A stretch of 64,000 nucleotides of DNA from Scytonematopsis contorta HA4267-MV1 (GTDB taxonomy: Bacteria; Cyanobacteriota; Cyanobacteriia; Cyanobacteriales; Nostocaceae): the NCBI GenBank assembly GCA_019359035.1, contig JAHHIC010000054.1, positions 248,001 to 312,000 of the forward strand, read 5' to 3'. The position numbers were made by a program, and so were the translations under genes. The notes beneath the pieces are model-generated. The model worked only from the letters and a program-made list of their open reading frames with translations, was not told where the DNA came from and did no database searches. Numbering within the stretch: the first letter of the stretch is position 1; every line of letters begins with the position of its first letter. Below are positions 1-8,945 of this stretch, piece after piece.

Positions 1-222
1 GCTGATGTTGTTACTAACCAGATAGAGGGAGGCGATGGGACGAATTTCTTCTACCCATTGTCGGAGTTGAGTGGAAGCAGAAGCGGCTTTAATTGGAACT
101 AAGGTTTCATCTACATCCAAAACAAGTCCCTTAAGTTGATACCGTTGCACCATATCTGGTGTTAGGTTCAAGATAGAACCTTCTAAAATCAAGTCGGGTT
201 GTAAGAGCTTGTTCCAATTCAT
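1..222 (-). CDS. YqeG family HAD-type phosphatase, N-terminal fragment
   Basis: Partial minus-strand gene that runs off the left edge; 74 codons are present from an ATG at 222. Residues 33-41 read LVLDVDETL, the HAD motif I (DxDxT) that carries the nucleophilic aspartate. The preceding residues (NLTPDMVQRYQLKG) are typical of YqeG-type class III HAD phosphatases, and the segment ends in a VSNN motif-II-like stretch. The gene follows DUF3727 and ruvX on the same strand, the order commonly seen in cyanobacteria. The substrate of cyanobacterial YqeG is not known to me. The family call is fairly sure; the C-terminal half lies outside the window. Confidence 0.85.
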   Translation of the reverse strand, partial: MNWNKLLQPDLILEGSILNLTPDMVQRYQLKGLVLDVDETLVPIKAASASTQLRQWVEEIRPIASLYLVSNNIS

Positions 223-410
223 AGTTTGTGTCAGTAATCAAGGGTTATACAGTTAATATTCAAAAGTCCATAGTCTAGAGATGGTGAACTCTTGACTATG
301 GACTAGCGTCTTGCCTTTTAACTATTGCTGCTTTTTGCCAGTTTTGGCAACAGCTGTTAAATGTTATTTTCGAGTGGGGGGTGGAAGTCAGTGTGTGGAG
401 TTGTCACAAA

Positions 411-1046
411 TTACTCAACTTCGTTAAAAAGCTGTTCTTCCAACAGGGGTTGGACTTTACGAAACTCTTCAGGGGAGAGTAATTGGGGTTTTCCGGACGG
501 TAATGTTCGAGCAAAAAATAGCAATGGGTCTAATGGTGTGTAGATTGCGTACTCCTGCTCTTCGTGATAGAAATATGCCAACAACTGCAATTGCTCTGGC
601 TCTAGAGAATTTTCTTCGTCTTCTATTTCTAATGTAAAGAGTTCCGACTCGTCTGCCTCTGGTAATTCACCTGCGACTGTCAAAGCATAAGCGGTGTTTT
701 TAAGGAACAAATTATGCTCAGCAAGTACAGCTTGAGCTGTGGCAAAAATTTCATCGATGGTGTCGTCGTCTTCTACCAAAACGGCCTCTTCTTCCTCGCC
801 TTCACCTTGCCAAGCAAAAATTTCTACGGGTGAATCAACAGGAAGAAGTAAAACATACTCCTGTTCGTCTACAGAAAGCGAATGTTCAACATAACAATCG
901 AGCGTCCGCCCTTTGTCGTCAGTCAAAGTGATGGAACCCGCATTTTGATTTTCATTTTCGGAGAATGGGGAGGAAAACATAGCGGAGGATATTAAGACTA
1001 TTTTGCTATCAGCACTTGCGAAAATCGCTTGATTTTTTAACGACAT
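411..1046 (-). CDS. DUF3727 domain protein
   Basis: A very acidic cyanobacterial protein of 211 aa or less, recognised as the DUF3727 family usually found between ruvX and yqeG. It has two related halves: residues about 38-80 (SITLTDDKGRTLDCYVEHS) and 120-205, each looking like a small beta-rich DUF1292/3727 module. There is no signal peptide or membrane segment, so it is probably soluble. The start is uncertain: the ORF opens at 1046, but an internal ATG at 980 (MFSSPFSENENQ) better matches how I remember relatives starting, and neither has a strong ribosome site. Function is unknown; position suggests co-transcription with ruvX. Confidence 0.8.
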   Translation of the reverse strand: MSLKNQAIFASADSKIVLISSAMFSSPFSENENQNAGSITLTDDKGRTLDCYVEHSLSVDEQEYVLLLPVDSPVEIFAWQGEGEEEEAVLVEDDDTIDEIFATAQAVLAEHNLFLKNTAYALTVAGELPEADESELFTLEIEDEENSLEPEQLQLLAYFYHEEQEYAIYTPLDPLLFFARTLPSGKPQLLSPEEFRKVQPLLEEQLFNEVE

Positions 1047-1144
1047 TATGAGGTCAACTAAATGAAGTTAACAAAATCATTTTGGATCTAAATACAACTG
1101 CTGCCTAATAGCTTTCAGAATATCATGCTCAAAGACAGGATTGC

Positions 1145-1690
1145 TCAGCCGATATTTTCATCCTTCTTCGTATTTTCTCGTCGCGCATCTAGCCATTGTT
1201 GCAAAATTAACGCTGCAGCCTTGCGGTCAATCAAACCTTTATTGCGTGAAGGCGAAATTTTTTGGGCTATTAGCAGTTGTTCAGCTTGGTACGATGTTAA
1301 TCTTTCATCCACGTATTCAATCGGCAAGTTGAGAGCTTTTGCTACTTTCCTGGCAAATTTTTGCACTTGGCGAGCTTGAAAACCTAAATTACCACTCATC
1401 GAATAGGGTAACCCAACAACCAAAACATTTATTTCGCGCTCTTTTACTAACCGCCCTATTTGCTCAACATCGTAACTAAAAAACTTGCGTTCAATGGTCT
1501 CGATGCCAGTAGCAATTAAGCCTGTACGGTCGCACCCTGCTACACCTATCCGCTTACTACCAACATCTAAGCCCAGCGCTAAGACTTGGGGACTTGGGAT
1601 GGGGAGTGGGGAGTGGGGAGTGGGGAGTGGGGAGTTGGGGGGAGAATCGTTTTTAGCTATTTCTTCTCCTGGGGTTTGAGAAAAAGCCAA
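1145..1690 (-). CDS. ruvX: RuvX/YqgF Holliday junction resolvase-like nuclease
   Basis: RNase H-fold YqgF family protein, thought to act in pre-16S rRNA 5'-end maturation or Holliday-junction processing. GLDVGSKRIGVAG is the first catalytic strand with its aspartate, VVGLPYSMSG the middle motif and YVDERLTS the third acidic motif. I place the start at a TTG at 1690: it lies 4 nt after the upstream GNAT stop codon with AAGGAG at 1698-1703, 7 nt before it. An ATG at 1753 is also in frame but overlaps the GNAT gene. With the TTG start the protein is 181 aa; about 30 N-terminal residues (SPLPTPHSPLP) are encoded by a GGGGAGT tandem repeat and are absent from usual family members of about 140-150 aa. 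Confidence 0.9.
   Translation of the reverse strand: MAFSQTPGEEIAKNDSPPNSPLPTPHSPLPIPSPQVLALGLDVGSKRIGVAGCDRTGLIATGIETIERKFFSYDVEQIGRLVKEREINVLVVGLPYSMSGNLGFQARQVQKFARKVAKALNLPIEYVDERLTSYQAEQLLIAQKISPSRNKGLIDRKAAALILQQWLDARRENTKKDENIG
1600..1640. repeat. GGGGAGT heptanucleotide tandem repeat inside ruvX
   Basis: About five near-perfect copies of GGGGAGT. This is the CCCCACT/CCCCAGT class of short tandem repeat known from heterocystous cyanobacteria. It lies inside the reading frame of ruvX and encodes a Pro/Ser/His-rich linker before the catalytic domain. Confidence 0.9.
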
Positions 1691-1694
1691 AATA

Positions 1695-2948
1695 CTACTC
1701 CTTAGGTGTTTCGCTAGAATCTGGATTGCAAATTGGTTCCAGGTTAGGAACATTGCAAGAAAAATTTACAGATTCTTTTCCTGAGCTGTTTTTCCCCTTT
1801 TTATCGGAAGGCTGAGGTAGTTGTACTGGTTGTCCCCATGACATTCCACCAGGTATGGGTTTACGTGCTGGCTGCAAACCTTGTAGCATTTCTTGCCACT
1901 GAATTCCTTCCAAGGAAACTAATTTCGACTCGCGTAACTTGTGCCACACCGAGCGCGACATGACTAAAGTGTGGGAAATACGTTTTGCTCCGATTTGCTC
2001 TAAATACTCTTCTCGTTCCGATTGATAATCTGCCGACGCCAGTTGCATAACTTGTGGCGGAAAATCGACTGCTACACGAGCAAGTTGCGACAGTAGTTCT
2101 GGATATAACCATGTATAAGCAGGATGCACTGTCAATGTTGCGAAATGAGGTTGTTTACCTTTACGGTCAAGGGTTAGTTGAAAATGACCAATAGCAGCTT
2201 TGCGTTGTGGTTCAAATACATAACCGCTAACAACTTCGGTTTTGCTCATCCATTGCTTAACGGCATCGCTGATTCCGCTAAACAAACTAGTTTTAAAATC
2301 AGATTTGTTTCGGTCAAAAACTTGTCGCACCAAAGGGGGCATTGAAGCTGTATCTAACTGACAAAGTAGCTGAGCGTCAGCGTTGCTAACTGGCAATAAG
2401 TTAGGTAAATCCGGCTCTGATTGGGATAAATCTTTTAATTGCTCTGGGCTGAGTTCCCAATATGTCATTTCTGCTAGACGTTGAAAGCCGTTATGACGAT
2501 ATAAAGCTAACGCTTCGGTGTCATTAATATTAACTTCTAGTATCCAGGTGCGAGCTTCCAAAATTGTTTCAAAGCAATGGCGCAAAACTTGGGAACCAAT
2601 TCCTAATTTATCAGCTCCACGGTCAAGCATTACCCTGTCAATACGCCAAGTACTGCGGGTGTTGTTAAATGGTGATACTTGAACCATTCCTAACAGGTCG
2701 CGACCTTGCTCTGCAACGAATGCGAAAAACATATACTGTAAGGGATTAGGGAACCAACTCAAAAATTTGAGTACCCCATACCACTGACGTAACCATTGCA
2801 TTTGCCCAATAGCATTCTGAGAGCCTTTTGTGTCTTCGGTGACAGGGGCAAATGACTCTTGGTTGAGGCGCTCAATTCCCTCCATGTCCCGATACTGGAC
2901 TGGTCGAACGATAACGCTGCTGATATTTCGCTTAAGCAATGAAGTCAT
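1695..2948 (-). CDS. GNAT family N-acetyltransferase
   Basis: 417-aa protein with a recognisable GNAT acetyltransferase domain at residues about 13-165: RPVQYRDMEGIERLNQESF at the start, the acetyl-CoA pyrophosphate loop KLGIGSQ at 114-120, and the closing NDTEALALYRHNGF. Residues 200-380 form a second region, possibly a degenerate GNAT fold (GHFQLTLDRKG, LTVHPAYTWLYPELLSQL). The C-terminal tail is polar and low complexity. The stop codon overlaps the ribosome site of ruvX, so the two genes are probably co-transcribed and translationally coupled. The substrate cannot be inferred. Alternative: a two-domain acetyltransferase specific to cyanobacteria. Confidence 0.85.
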   Translation of the reverse strand: MTSLLKRNISSVIVRPVQYRDMEGIERLNQESFAPVTEDTKGSQNAIGQMQWLRQWYGVLKFLSWFPNPLQYMFFAFVAEQGRDLLGMVQVSPFNNTRSTWRIDRVMLDRGADKLGIGSQVLRHCFETILEARTWILEVNINDTEALALYRHNGFQRLAEMTYWELSPEQLKDLSQSEPDLPNLLPVSNADAQLLCQLDTASMPPLVRQVFDRNKSDFKTSLFSGISDAVKQWMSKTEVVSGYVFEPQRKAAIGHFQLTLDRKGKQPHFATLTVHPAYTWLYPELLSQLARVAVDFPPQVMQLASADYQSEREEYLEQIGAKRISHTLVMSRSVWHKLRESKLVSLEGIQWQEMLQGLQPARKPIPGGMSWGQPVQLPQPSDKKGKNSSGKESVNFSCNVPNLEPICNPDSSETPKE

Positions 2949-3162
2949 TGTTTTCGAGCCACCTTCAGCCTAGATAACACAATTTGGGTTAGAAACCGCT
3001 GCAATAATAGTAGCGGCTTTCATTACTTTCAGCGTTGTTCCGAAAGAATGATTTTCAAAACGATATATATTACGAAGCAGGCTTGATGAAAACAACATAA
3101 TTTGTTGGATTAACAAGTCCTGCTTAGATTGTACGTTAATTTTGGTAAAAATTTGTATATCT
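2949..3162. other. intergenic, no supported gene
   Basis: AT-rich spacer between the GNAT gene and the small gene at 3163. A 74-codon reading frame exists but overlaps the better supported 70-aa gene and has no recognisable protein features, so I call this spacer non-coding. Confidence 0.5.
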
Positions 3163-3375
3163 TTATATAGGTTGCCGCGAGATAAGTTTTTCAATCGTGG
3201 CTTGAGTTTGGTGTAATAATTCTTGACGACTGTCTTGCTGAGTCAGTTTCATACTGGGAACGAGGTTGCGAGCTTGGAGAGTCATATGTAGTTGCAGGTG
3301 GGCAACGTATTCGCTGATGTCTTCTCGTGATTCAAGTGCATGTGCCACATTGACAAAATTGGACGAGCTTACCAC
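3163..3375 (-). CDS. small hypothetical protein, 70 aa
   Basis: Short soluble, helix-rich protein (NVAHALESREDISEYVAHLQLHMTLQARNL) with no recognised domain. It starts at a GTG at 3375 preceded by a perfect AAGGAG at 3382-3387, spacing 6, the main reason for accepting it as a gene. There is no signal peptide or membrane segment. It is probably transcribed ahead of the GNAT-ruvX-DUF3727-yqeG group with a spacer of about 210 bp. No function is proposed. Confidence 0.65.
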   Translation of the reverse strand: MVSSSNFVNVAHALESREDISEYVAHLQLHMTLQARNLVPSMKLTQQDSRQELLHQTQATIEKLISRQPI

Positions 3376-3469
3376 TGTGTTCTCCTTATCCGTACTATTG
3401 ATTCACATCATCAAAACTTATCACGTTGTTTTACAGTTCTTGTGAATTTGCAATGAAGTTTAACAGGAA

Positions 3470-3509
3470 GTGGGGAGTGGGGAATGGGGAGTGGGGAGTG
3501 GGGAATGAG
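3470..3509. repeat. GGGGAGT/GGGGAAT heptanucleotide repeat
   Basis: Tandem copies of GGGGAGT with GGGGAAT variants, of the same STRR class as at 1600, 14435, 28768 and 46895. It sits directly beside the foldback element at 3515. Confidence 0.85.
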
Positions 3510-3514
3510 CTACC

Positions 3515-3641
3515 GTCATTGCGAGGAGGAACGACGAAGCAATCCCAACAACTCATCAATCCCACGAAATACTTATATACACTATGTGTGTCACTGACGG
3601 CTAGGGGATGAGATTGCTTCGTCGTTCCTCCTCGCAATGAC
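3515..3641. repeat. foldback element with perfect 30-bp inverted repeats
   Basis: Arms at 3515-3544 (beginning GTCATTGCGAGGAGG and ending GAAGCAATC) and 3612-3641 are exact reverse complements, separated by 67 bp without a gene. Related 'TTGCGAGGA...GAAGCAATC' palindromic repeats are widespread in bacterial genomes. A diverged half copy (GATTGCTTCGTCATTCC) occurs near 29092. In RNA this would form a 30-bp hairpin downstream of the radical SAM gene. Confidence 0.9.
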
Positions 3642-3666
3642 AGATAACCACTCCCCACTCCCCTCT

Positions 3667-5256
3667 TCAGCTAGCTATAGCTTCTACTTTTTCTTGTTGT
3701 TTAACTACGTAGGGGTTTTCCGCTCCTTGAGCCAAATATTCTGCTAATTGAGATTCGATTTGCTGACGTACAATTTCACGATATTCTAGAAAATGCTCGT
3801 TGTGGGCACAAACTTCTAGGTAACTGACAAAAACATCTGGGTTGCGTTTCAAAATACTAAACAGGTGATGCCAAAACTTCCAACGAGTTTCGCGTTTTAT
3901 TCCTTGTCGCCATATAATAATTGCGAAAGCTCTCAAGTCAATTAAACTGGGCATTTTGAACTCTGTTTTATATTTTGCCGAACCCAGCATCAGAAAACAA
4001 CGGTAAGTCCGGTCTAAATAAAGTACGGGGTCATATAAAGCACAAAATGCATCAACATATTCTCTGGCAATATCTTCTAAGGGACGAGTTGGGAGAAAAT
4101 TCATCAAAGTTGTTTGGTTAATGTTCCCATCTTTATTTTCTCGTAGTCGTCCTTCTCTATTTAGACGATGCCATAATGCGGTGTTTGGTAGTGCTTGCAA
4201 CATTGCAAATGTTGTGGAAGGAATACCTGCAGCTTCCGCAAAACGCACAATGCGTGACCCAGCACCTGTTTTTTCACCATCAAAGCCAATAATAAACCCA
4301 GCCATTGGACGCAAACCTGTTTTGATGATGGTTTGTACTGCGTCAACCAGTGAGCTACGAGTATTTTGAAATTTTTTGGTCAGCTGTAAACTTTCTTCGT
4401 CGGGTGTTTCGATACCCAAAAATACAGCTTTAAAGCCACTATCGACCATTAATTGCATTAGCTCTTCGTCTTGAGCAAGGTCAATAGAAGCTTCGGTGTC
4501 AAATTTGAAGGGGTATTTATGTTCTTCCATCCAAACTTTCAACTCTTTGAGTAACAACTTGACATTACGTTTGTTACCAATAAAATTGTCATCGACCATG
4601 AAAACGCTGCGTCGCCAACCTAATTCATAAAGATAATCTAACTCAGCTAAAAGTTGCGCTGGAGTTTTAGTCCGGGGTTTGCGACCATATAAAACAATAA
4701 TGTCACAAAATTCGCATTGAAAAGGGCAGCCTCGTGAAAATTGAATGGACATTGAGTCGTAGGCTTTAAAATCTAACAAATCAAACCGAGGAATTGGAGT
4801 TGTTGTCACATCAGGTTTTTCTGTTGCACGAAAAACTCCAGATGTTTGACCTTGCTTAATTGCCTCAACAAACATTGGTAGGGTTAGTTCCCCTTCGTCT
4901 AAAATCAGAAAATCTGCTCCTGCTGCTTGGACTCCACTCGGTACGGAAGTTGGATATGGTCCTCCAACAGCTACTAATTTACCGCGCTCTTTTGCTTCTT
5001 TGATTTGTGATATTAAATCGTCTTTCTGCACAATCATTGCCGAAAGAATTACCATATCAGCCCATGCCCATTCTTCTTCGGTTGCTGCGCGTATGTTACG
5101 GTCTACCAATTTAAATTCCCATTCTTGGGGTAAAATTGCAGCTACCGTCACCAAGCCTAAGGGTGGTAGCAATACTTTGCGGTTAACTAATTCTAGTATT
5201 TTTTCATATGACCAAAATGTTTTAGGAAATACAGGGTAGACTAGTAAAACTTTCAT
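3667..5256 (-). CDS. B12-binding domain radical SAM protein
   Basis: 529-aa protein. The N-terminal Rossmann-like B12-binding domain (1-140; MKVLLVYPVF, AVGGPYPTSVP, ADFLILDEGE) is followed by a radical SAM barrel with CxxxCxxC at C177, C181 and C184 for the [4Fe-4S] cluster, and a C-terminal region of the DUF4070 type (about 370-510). I see no DxHxxG motif, so cobalamin would bind base-off without histidine ligation. Such enzymes are methylases or unusual-bond formers; the hopanoid 2-methylase HpnP belongs to the same broad superfamily, but nothing here identifies the substrate. It is transcribed alone, with a 545-bp upstream spacer and the 3515-3641 hairpin downstream. Confidence 0.85.
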   Translation of the reverse strand: MKVLLVYPVFPKTFWSYEKILELVNRKVLLPPLGLVTVAAILPQEWEFKLVDRNIRAATEEEWAWADMVILSAMIVQKDDLISQIKEAKERGKLVAVGGPYPTSVPSGVQAAGADFLILDEGELTLPMFVEAIKQGQTSGVFRATEKPDVTTTPIPRFDLLDFKAYDSMSIQFSRGCPFQCEFCDIIVLYGRKPRTKTPAQLLAELDYLYELGWRRSVFMVDDNFIGNKRNVKLLLKELKVWMEEHKYPFKFDTEASIDLAQDEELMQLMVDSGFKAVFLGIETPDEESLQLTKKFQNTRSSLVDAVQTIIKTGLRPMAGFIIGFDGEKTGAGSRIVRFAEAAGIPSTTFAMLQALPNTALWHRLNREGRLRENKDGNINQTTLMNFLPTRPLEDIAREYVDAFCALYDPVLYLDRTYRCFLMLGSAKYKTEFKMPSLIDLRAFAIIIWRQGIKRETRWKFWHHLFSILKRNPDVFVSYLEVCAHNEHFLEYREIVRQQIESQLAEYLAQGAENPYVVKQQEKVEAIAS

Positions 5257-5801
5257 AAAGTTCCAATCCTCACACTCTAATTTTTTCTTTATTTTTAACC
5301 CTTTCTAGAGTGTAAATTAGTTTTTACTAAATGTGTTTCCTATTAACATTTCTATTATTATCTAAGTAGAAAAAATTATAAATGTATTTATAATCACTAC
5401 TAGTATTTATTTGAATATTCTCTGTCATCAATTTCATCAGTTAAGCGTCTGATTCGATAGATGAACGCTGGAAGAGCTATGGAAAAGGCTTACCTTGTAA
5501 ACTTTGCGACCTGTTCTTACGTTTCAAATAAAGAAACCAAGATTTACATTGTAGACTTGAGATAAACCTGTACTTACTTATTTTCTGACAAGGAGTTCGT
5601 AAAAGCACGCATACAAAACCGTGTCATTCTTATTCTTAACCTTTCCTTCAGTAAAAACTCGGCACATTTATGACAATATAAGTCATTGATTTTATTTTTT
5701 AGTCATGAAATAAAATGTGGTTGTGATTGAGATCACTGCAATGTTGGTCACATTTTGCGAAAAATGAATCGTTTTCAGCTTCCAGAACCGAGGGACAGCA
5801 G
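5257..5801. other. long divergent intergenic region
   Basis: AT-rich region between the divergent radical SAM and kinase genes. I find no convincing small gene. Visible structure: an 8-bp inverted repeat (ACACTCTA about 5272, TAGAGTGT about 5306) just upstream of the radical SAM gene, and a dyad ATGAC-N7-GTCAT near 5670-5687. Promoters for both genes must lie here but no clear -35/-10 pair stands out. Confidence 0.5.
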
Positions 5802-8800
5802 ATGTTGGGACTACCTGATTACCAGATTGTTGAAGAGGTACACTCCAGTGATAATACGGTAATTTATCGGGGATTCTGGAAAAGCCAACAACAGTCAGTG
5901 ATTATCAAAGCTTTAAAGAACGAGTTCCCAACTTTAGAAGAAATCTCTTTGTTAAAACATGAGTATCAAATTACTAAATTTCTTGACATCGAAAGTATTG
6001 TAAAAACTTATAGCCTGGAGAATTCTGGTAATGGGTTAGCTCTAATACTGGAAGATTTCGGCGGAATCTCTATTAAAAATCTGTTACTATTTAAAAAACT
6101 AGAATTATTGGATTTCCTGCAAATAGCAATTCAGTTAGCCAGAATTCTCAGTAAGTTACACGAAAATAAAATTATTCATAAAGACATCAAGTCTTCAAAT
6201 ATCATCATTAATCCTGAGACATGGCAAGTTAAGCTAACAGATTTTGCTATTGCCTCTAATCTAAGTAACAAAACCAAACATCTTAGCAACCCTAACGTTT
6301 TAGAAGGTACTCTTGCTTATATATCACCCGAACAAACAGGGAGGACTAATTGCGCTATTGATTATCGTACAGATTATTATTCATTAGGTGTCACATTTTA
6401 TGAAATGCTCGTTGGTAAGTTGCCATTTACGTCTACTGATGCTATGGAACTAATTCACAGCCATATAGCAAGAAAAGCTATTCCTCCCCACAAGATAGTT
6501 TCTACAATTCCCTTGGCACTTTCAGAAATCGTAATGAAATTATTAGCAAAAAATGCAGATAATAGATATCAATCAACATTGGCTTTAAAAAATGATTTAG
6601 AATTTTGTTTAAGTCAATTACAAGCAAATGGTGAAATTACTCCTTTTAATGTAGATAAACAAGATTTACCTTATCAAACTGTGATTAAACAAAATATTTG
6701 TCATCAGGAACAAGGAAAAAATAAATCAGAAGCGGTTACTAATGTAATCCTAGATTCACTAGAATTATTCGCGTCTATTGGTAAGTCATTTATTGTGAAA
6801 ACATTGATATTTTTTCACTTATTGTATTTGCAAAAAATTATTTTATGTTACTTTTTTGAAAAATATATTCAAGCGTTAGATAATGAAGAAAATATATCGG
6901 AGTACTTAATTGAGATAAATGAACAGGAAATCACTCCTTTATTTCACTTGTATAGTTCTCTCTCATTATTATTGCTTTATCCTTCATTAACAGAGCAAGA
7001 ACAAAAATTAGCTTTATTAAATATAGATAAAAATCAAAAAGAAATATCACATTATGCTCATGTTAATCAGATAAACTTTTCAGATAAACTGAATCTAGTT
7101 CAAGCTGAAAAAAATAGAGTTTTAGGAAGAAATTATGAAGCAATGGATTACTATGATAAAGCTATACTAGCCGCAGCGGAACACGGTTCTGTTAAAGAAG
7201 AAGCTTTGGCAAGTGAGTTAGCAGGGAAATTTTACCTAACTATAGGTAAACAAAAAATTGCTAAAACATATATGACTGATGCTTATTACTGTTATATTCG
7301 TTGGGGAGCAGTGGTAAAAGTCAAAGATTTAGAAGCAAAATACCCTCAGTTACTTTCTCAAATTACAACCAGAGTAAAAACAGAAATTTCCGTAAATAAA
7401 ACAACAAAATCTACTTTAACAACAGAGAGTTTAGCTGCATTAGATTTATCTTCTGTCATCAAGGTGTCTCAAGCAATTTCTGAAGAAATTATTTTTGACA
7501 AATTGTTAGATAAATTAATGCAAATTGTTATGGAGAATGCAGGTGCTGATAAAGGCTTGTTTTTTCTATATAATAAAAGCCAACTAATTTTAGCCGCTGA
7601 TGTATATGTCGGTAATGTGGGTACAGACAAAATAGTGAATTTACCGTTTTTACCTATAGATGAATGTTTAGATATTCCATTTTCTATTATTGATTATGTT
7701 GAAAAAAATCAACAACATGTTTTGCTGAATAATGCCTTTAAAGAAGGATTATTTACCAACGATACCTATATTTTAAAAAAGCAACCAAAATCTATTTTAG
7801 GTTTACCTATAATATTTCAAGGTAAACTAACAGGAATCCTTTATCTAGAAAATAATTTAACGGAAGCGGTATTTACACGGTCACAGTTAAAAATACTATC
7901 TCTTCTTGGTTCCCAAATTGCTATTTCTATTGAAAATGCTGCTTTATATAAAGATTTACAAAATTATTCTCATAAACTAGAAGTAAATAATGTTGCCTTA
8001 CAACAATCAGAAGTACGAGAACGAGAAAAATCTTCTGAGCTAGAAAATACATTGCAAGAACTACAAAATACCCAATTGCAACTAGTCCAAAGTGAAAAAA
8101 TGTCTAGCTTGGGACAAATGGTAGCGGGTATAGCTCATGAAATTAATAATCCATTAAATTTTATTAGCGTTAATGTCAATTACGCAAGTAACTATACTCA
8201 GGATTTGCTGCATCTTATAAATCTTTATCAGCAAAGCTATCCTCAACCAGTTGCAGAAATTCAAGAAGAAATTGATGCAATGGATTTACAATTTATTCAA
8301 CAAGATTTGCCAAAAATGTTTAGTTCCCTGAAAATGGGAAGCGACCGGATTAAAGAAATTGTGCGTAATATACGTAATTTTTCGCGTCAAGATGCAAGCG
8401 AAAGGACGTTAGAAGATATTCATGAGGCTATAGACACAACTTTAATGATTTTGCAGCACCGTTTAAAAGCACAATCAAAAAGACCAGAAATTGAAATTAT
8501 TAAAGAGTATGGAGACCTACCAATGGTTTTGTGTTACTCTGGTCTTCTCAACCAAGTTTTTATGAATATTTTGGCTAATGCAATTGATGCACTTGAAGAA
8601 TCAATTTGTTCCGGTGAGGATTTCGGTCAAAACTTAATAGACTTGGAAGATTTAAGACAACCAAAAATTAAAATTTTTACAGAAATATTAAATAATAATT
8701 GGGTTATTATTCGTATCGCTGACAATGGGTGTGGAATTACGGAGGAGGTAAGAGAAAAATTATTTAATCCTTTCTTTACAACTAAACCTGCTGGTAAGGG

Positions 8801-8918
8801 TACGGGAATTGGTTTGTCTATTAGTCATCAAATTGTTGTGGATAAACATGGGGGAAATTTAAAGTGTGTTTCTACACCTGGTGAAGGAACTGAGTTTATT
8901 ATTGAAATTCCGATGTGA
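5802..8918 (+). CDS. Ser/Thr kinase - GAF - histidine kinase hybrid lacking the ATPase core
   Basis: 1038 aa from the ATG at 5802 (GAGGG about 7 nt upstream); an in-frame GTG at 5727 is less likely. Domain order: Ser/Thr kinase about 1-275 with catalytic HKDIKSSN (H126, D128) and DFA in place of DFG; short TPR-like remnant about 400-520; GAF about 560-715; coiled coil; histidine kinase with phospho-accepting H779 (VAGIAHEINNPL), N-box NILANAIDALE, and G-boxes DNGCGI and GKGTGIGLS. It is clearly related to the 1808-aa protein at 20778, but the P-loop ATPase and most of the TPR region (about 800 residues) are missing. No response regulator is adjacent. It ends at a convergent terminator shared with the SDR gene. 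Confidence 0.88.
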   Translation: MLGLPDYQIVEEVHSSDNTVIYRGFWKSQQQSVIIKALKNEFPTLEEISLLKHEYQITKFLDIESIVKTYSLENSGNGLALILEDFGGISIKNLLLFKKLELLDFLQIAIQLARILSKLHENKIIHKDIKSSNIIINPETWQVKLTDFAIASNLSNKTKHLSNPNVLEGTLAYISPEQTGRTNCAIDYRTDYYSLGVTFYEMLVGKLPFTSTDAMELIHSHIARKAIPPHKIVSTIPLALSEIVMKLLAKNADNRYQSTLALKNDLEFCLSQLQANGEITPFNVDKQDLPYQTVIKQNICHQEQGKNKSEAVTNVILDSLELFASIGKSFIVKTLIFFHLLYLQKIILCYFFEKYIQALDNEENISEYLIEINEQEITPLFHLYSSLSLLLLYPSLTEQEQKLALLNIDKNQKEISHYAHVNQINFSDKLNLVQAEKNRVLGRNYEAMDYYDKAILAAAEHGSVKEEALASELAGKFYLTIGKQKIAKTYMTDAYYCYIRWGAVVKVKDLEAKYPQLLSQITTRVKTEISVNKTTKSTLTTESLAALDLSSVIKVSQAISEEIIFDKLLDKLMQIVMENAGADKGLFFLYNKSQLILAADVYVGNVGTDKIVNLPFLPIDECLDIPFSIIDYVEKNQQHVLLNNAFKEGLFTNDTYILKKQPKSILGLPIIFQGKLTGILYLENNLTEAVFTRSQLKILSLLGSQIAISIENAALYKDLQNYSHKLEVNNVALQQSEVREREKSSELENTLQELQNTQLQLVQSEKMSSLGQMVAGIAHEINNPLNFISVNVNYASNYTQDLLHLINLYQQSYPQPVAEIQEEIDAMDLQFIQQDLPKMFSSLKMGSDRIKEIVRNIRNFSRQDASERTLEDIHEAIDTTLMILQHRLKAQSKRPEIEIIKEYGDLPMVLCYSGLLNQVFMNILANAIDALEESICSGEDFGQNLIDLEDLRQPKIKIFTEILNNNWVIIRIADNGCGITEEVREKLFNPFFTTKPAGKGTGIGLSISHQIVVDKHGGNLKCVSTPGEGTEFIIEIPM

Positions 8919-8920
8919 GG

Positions 8921-8945
8921 AGACGCGATAAATCGCGTTTATTTT
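8921..8945. terminator. bidirectional terminator-like palindrome
   Basis: ACGCGAT-AA-ATCGCGT at 8923-8938 followed by TTATTTTT on the plus strand. It sits between the convergent kinase (ends 8918) and SDR (ends 8939) genes and belongs to the GAGACGCG palindrome family found elsewhere in the window. Confidence 0.7.

Noticed and set aside
361-543. 60-codon plus-strand frame
   Set aside because: Lies over the 3' end of the DUF3727 gene on the opposite strand; no domain and no ribosome site.
2970-3194. 74-codon minus-strand frame
   Set aside because: Overlaps the 3' end of the 70-aa gene, which has a perfect AAGGAG site; no recognisable protein features here.
3667-5256. hpnP (hopanoid 2-methylase) assignment
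   Set aside because: Shares the superfamily layout, but nothing in the sequence or neighbours identifies hopanoid methylation; symbol left empty.
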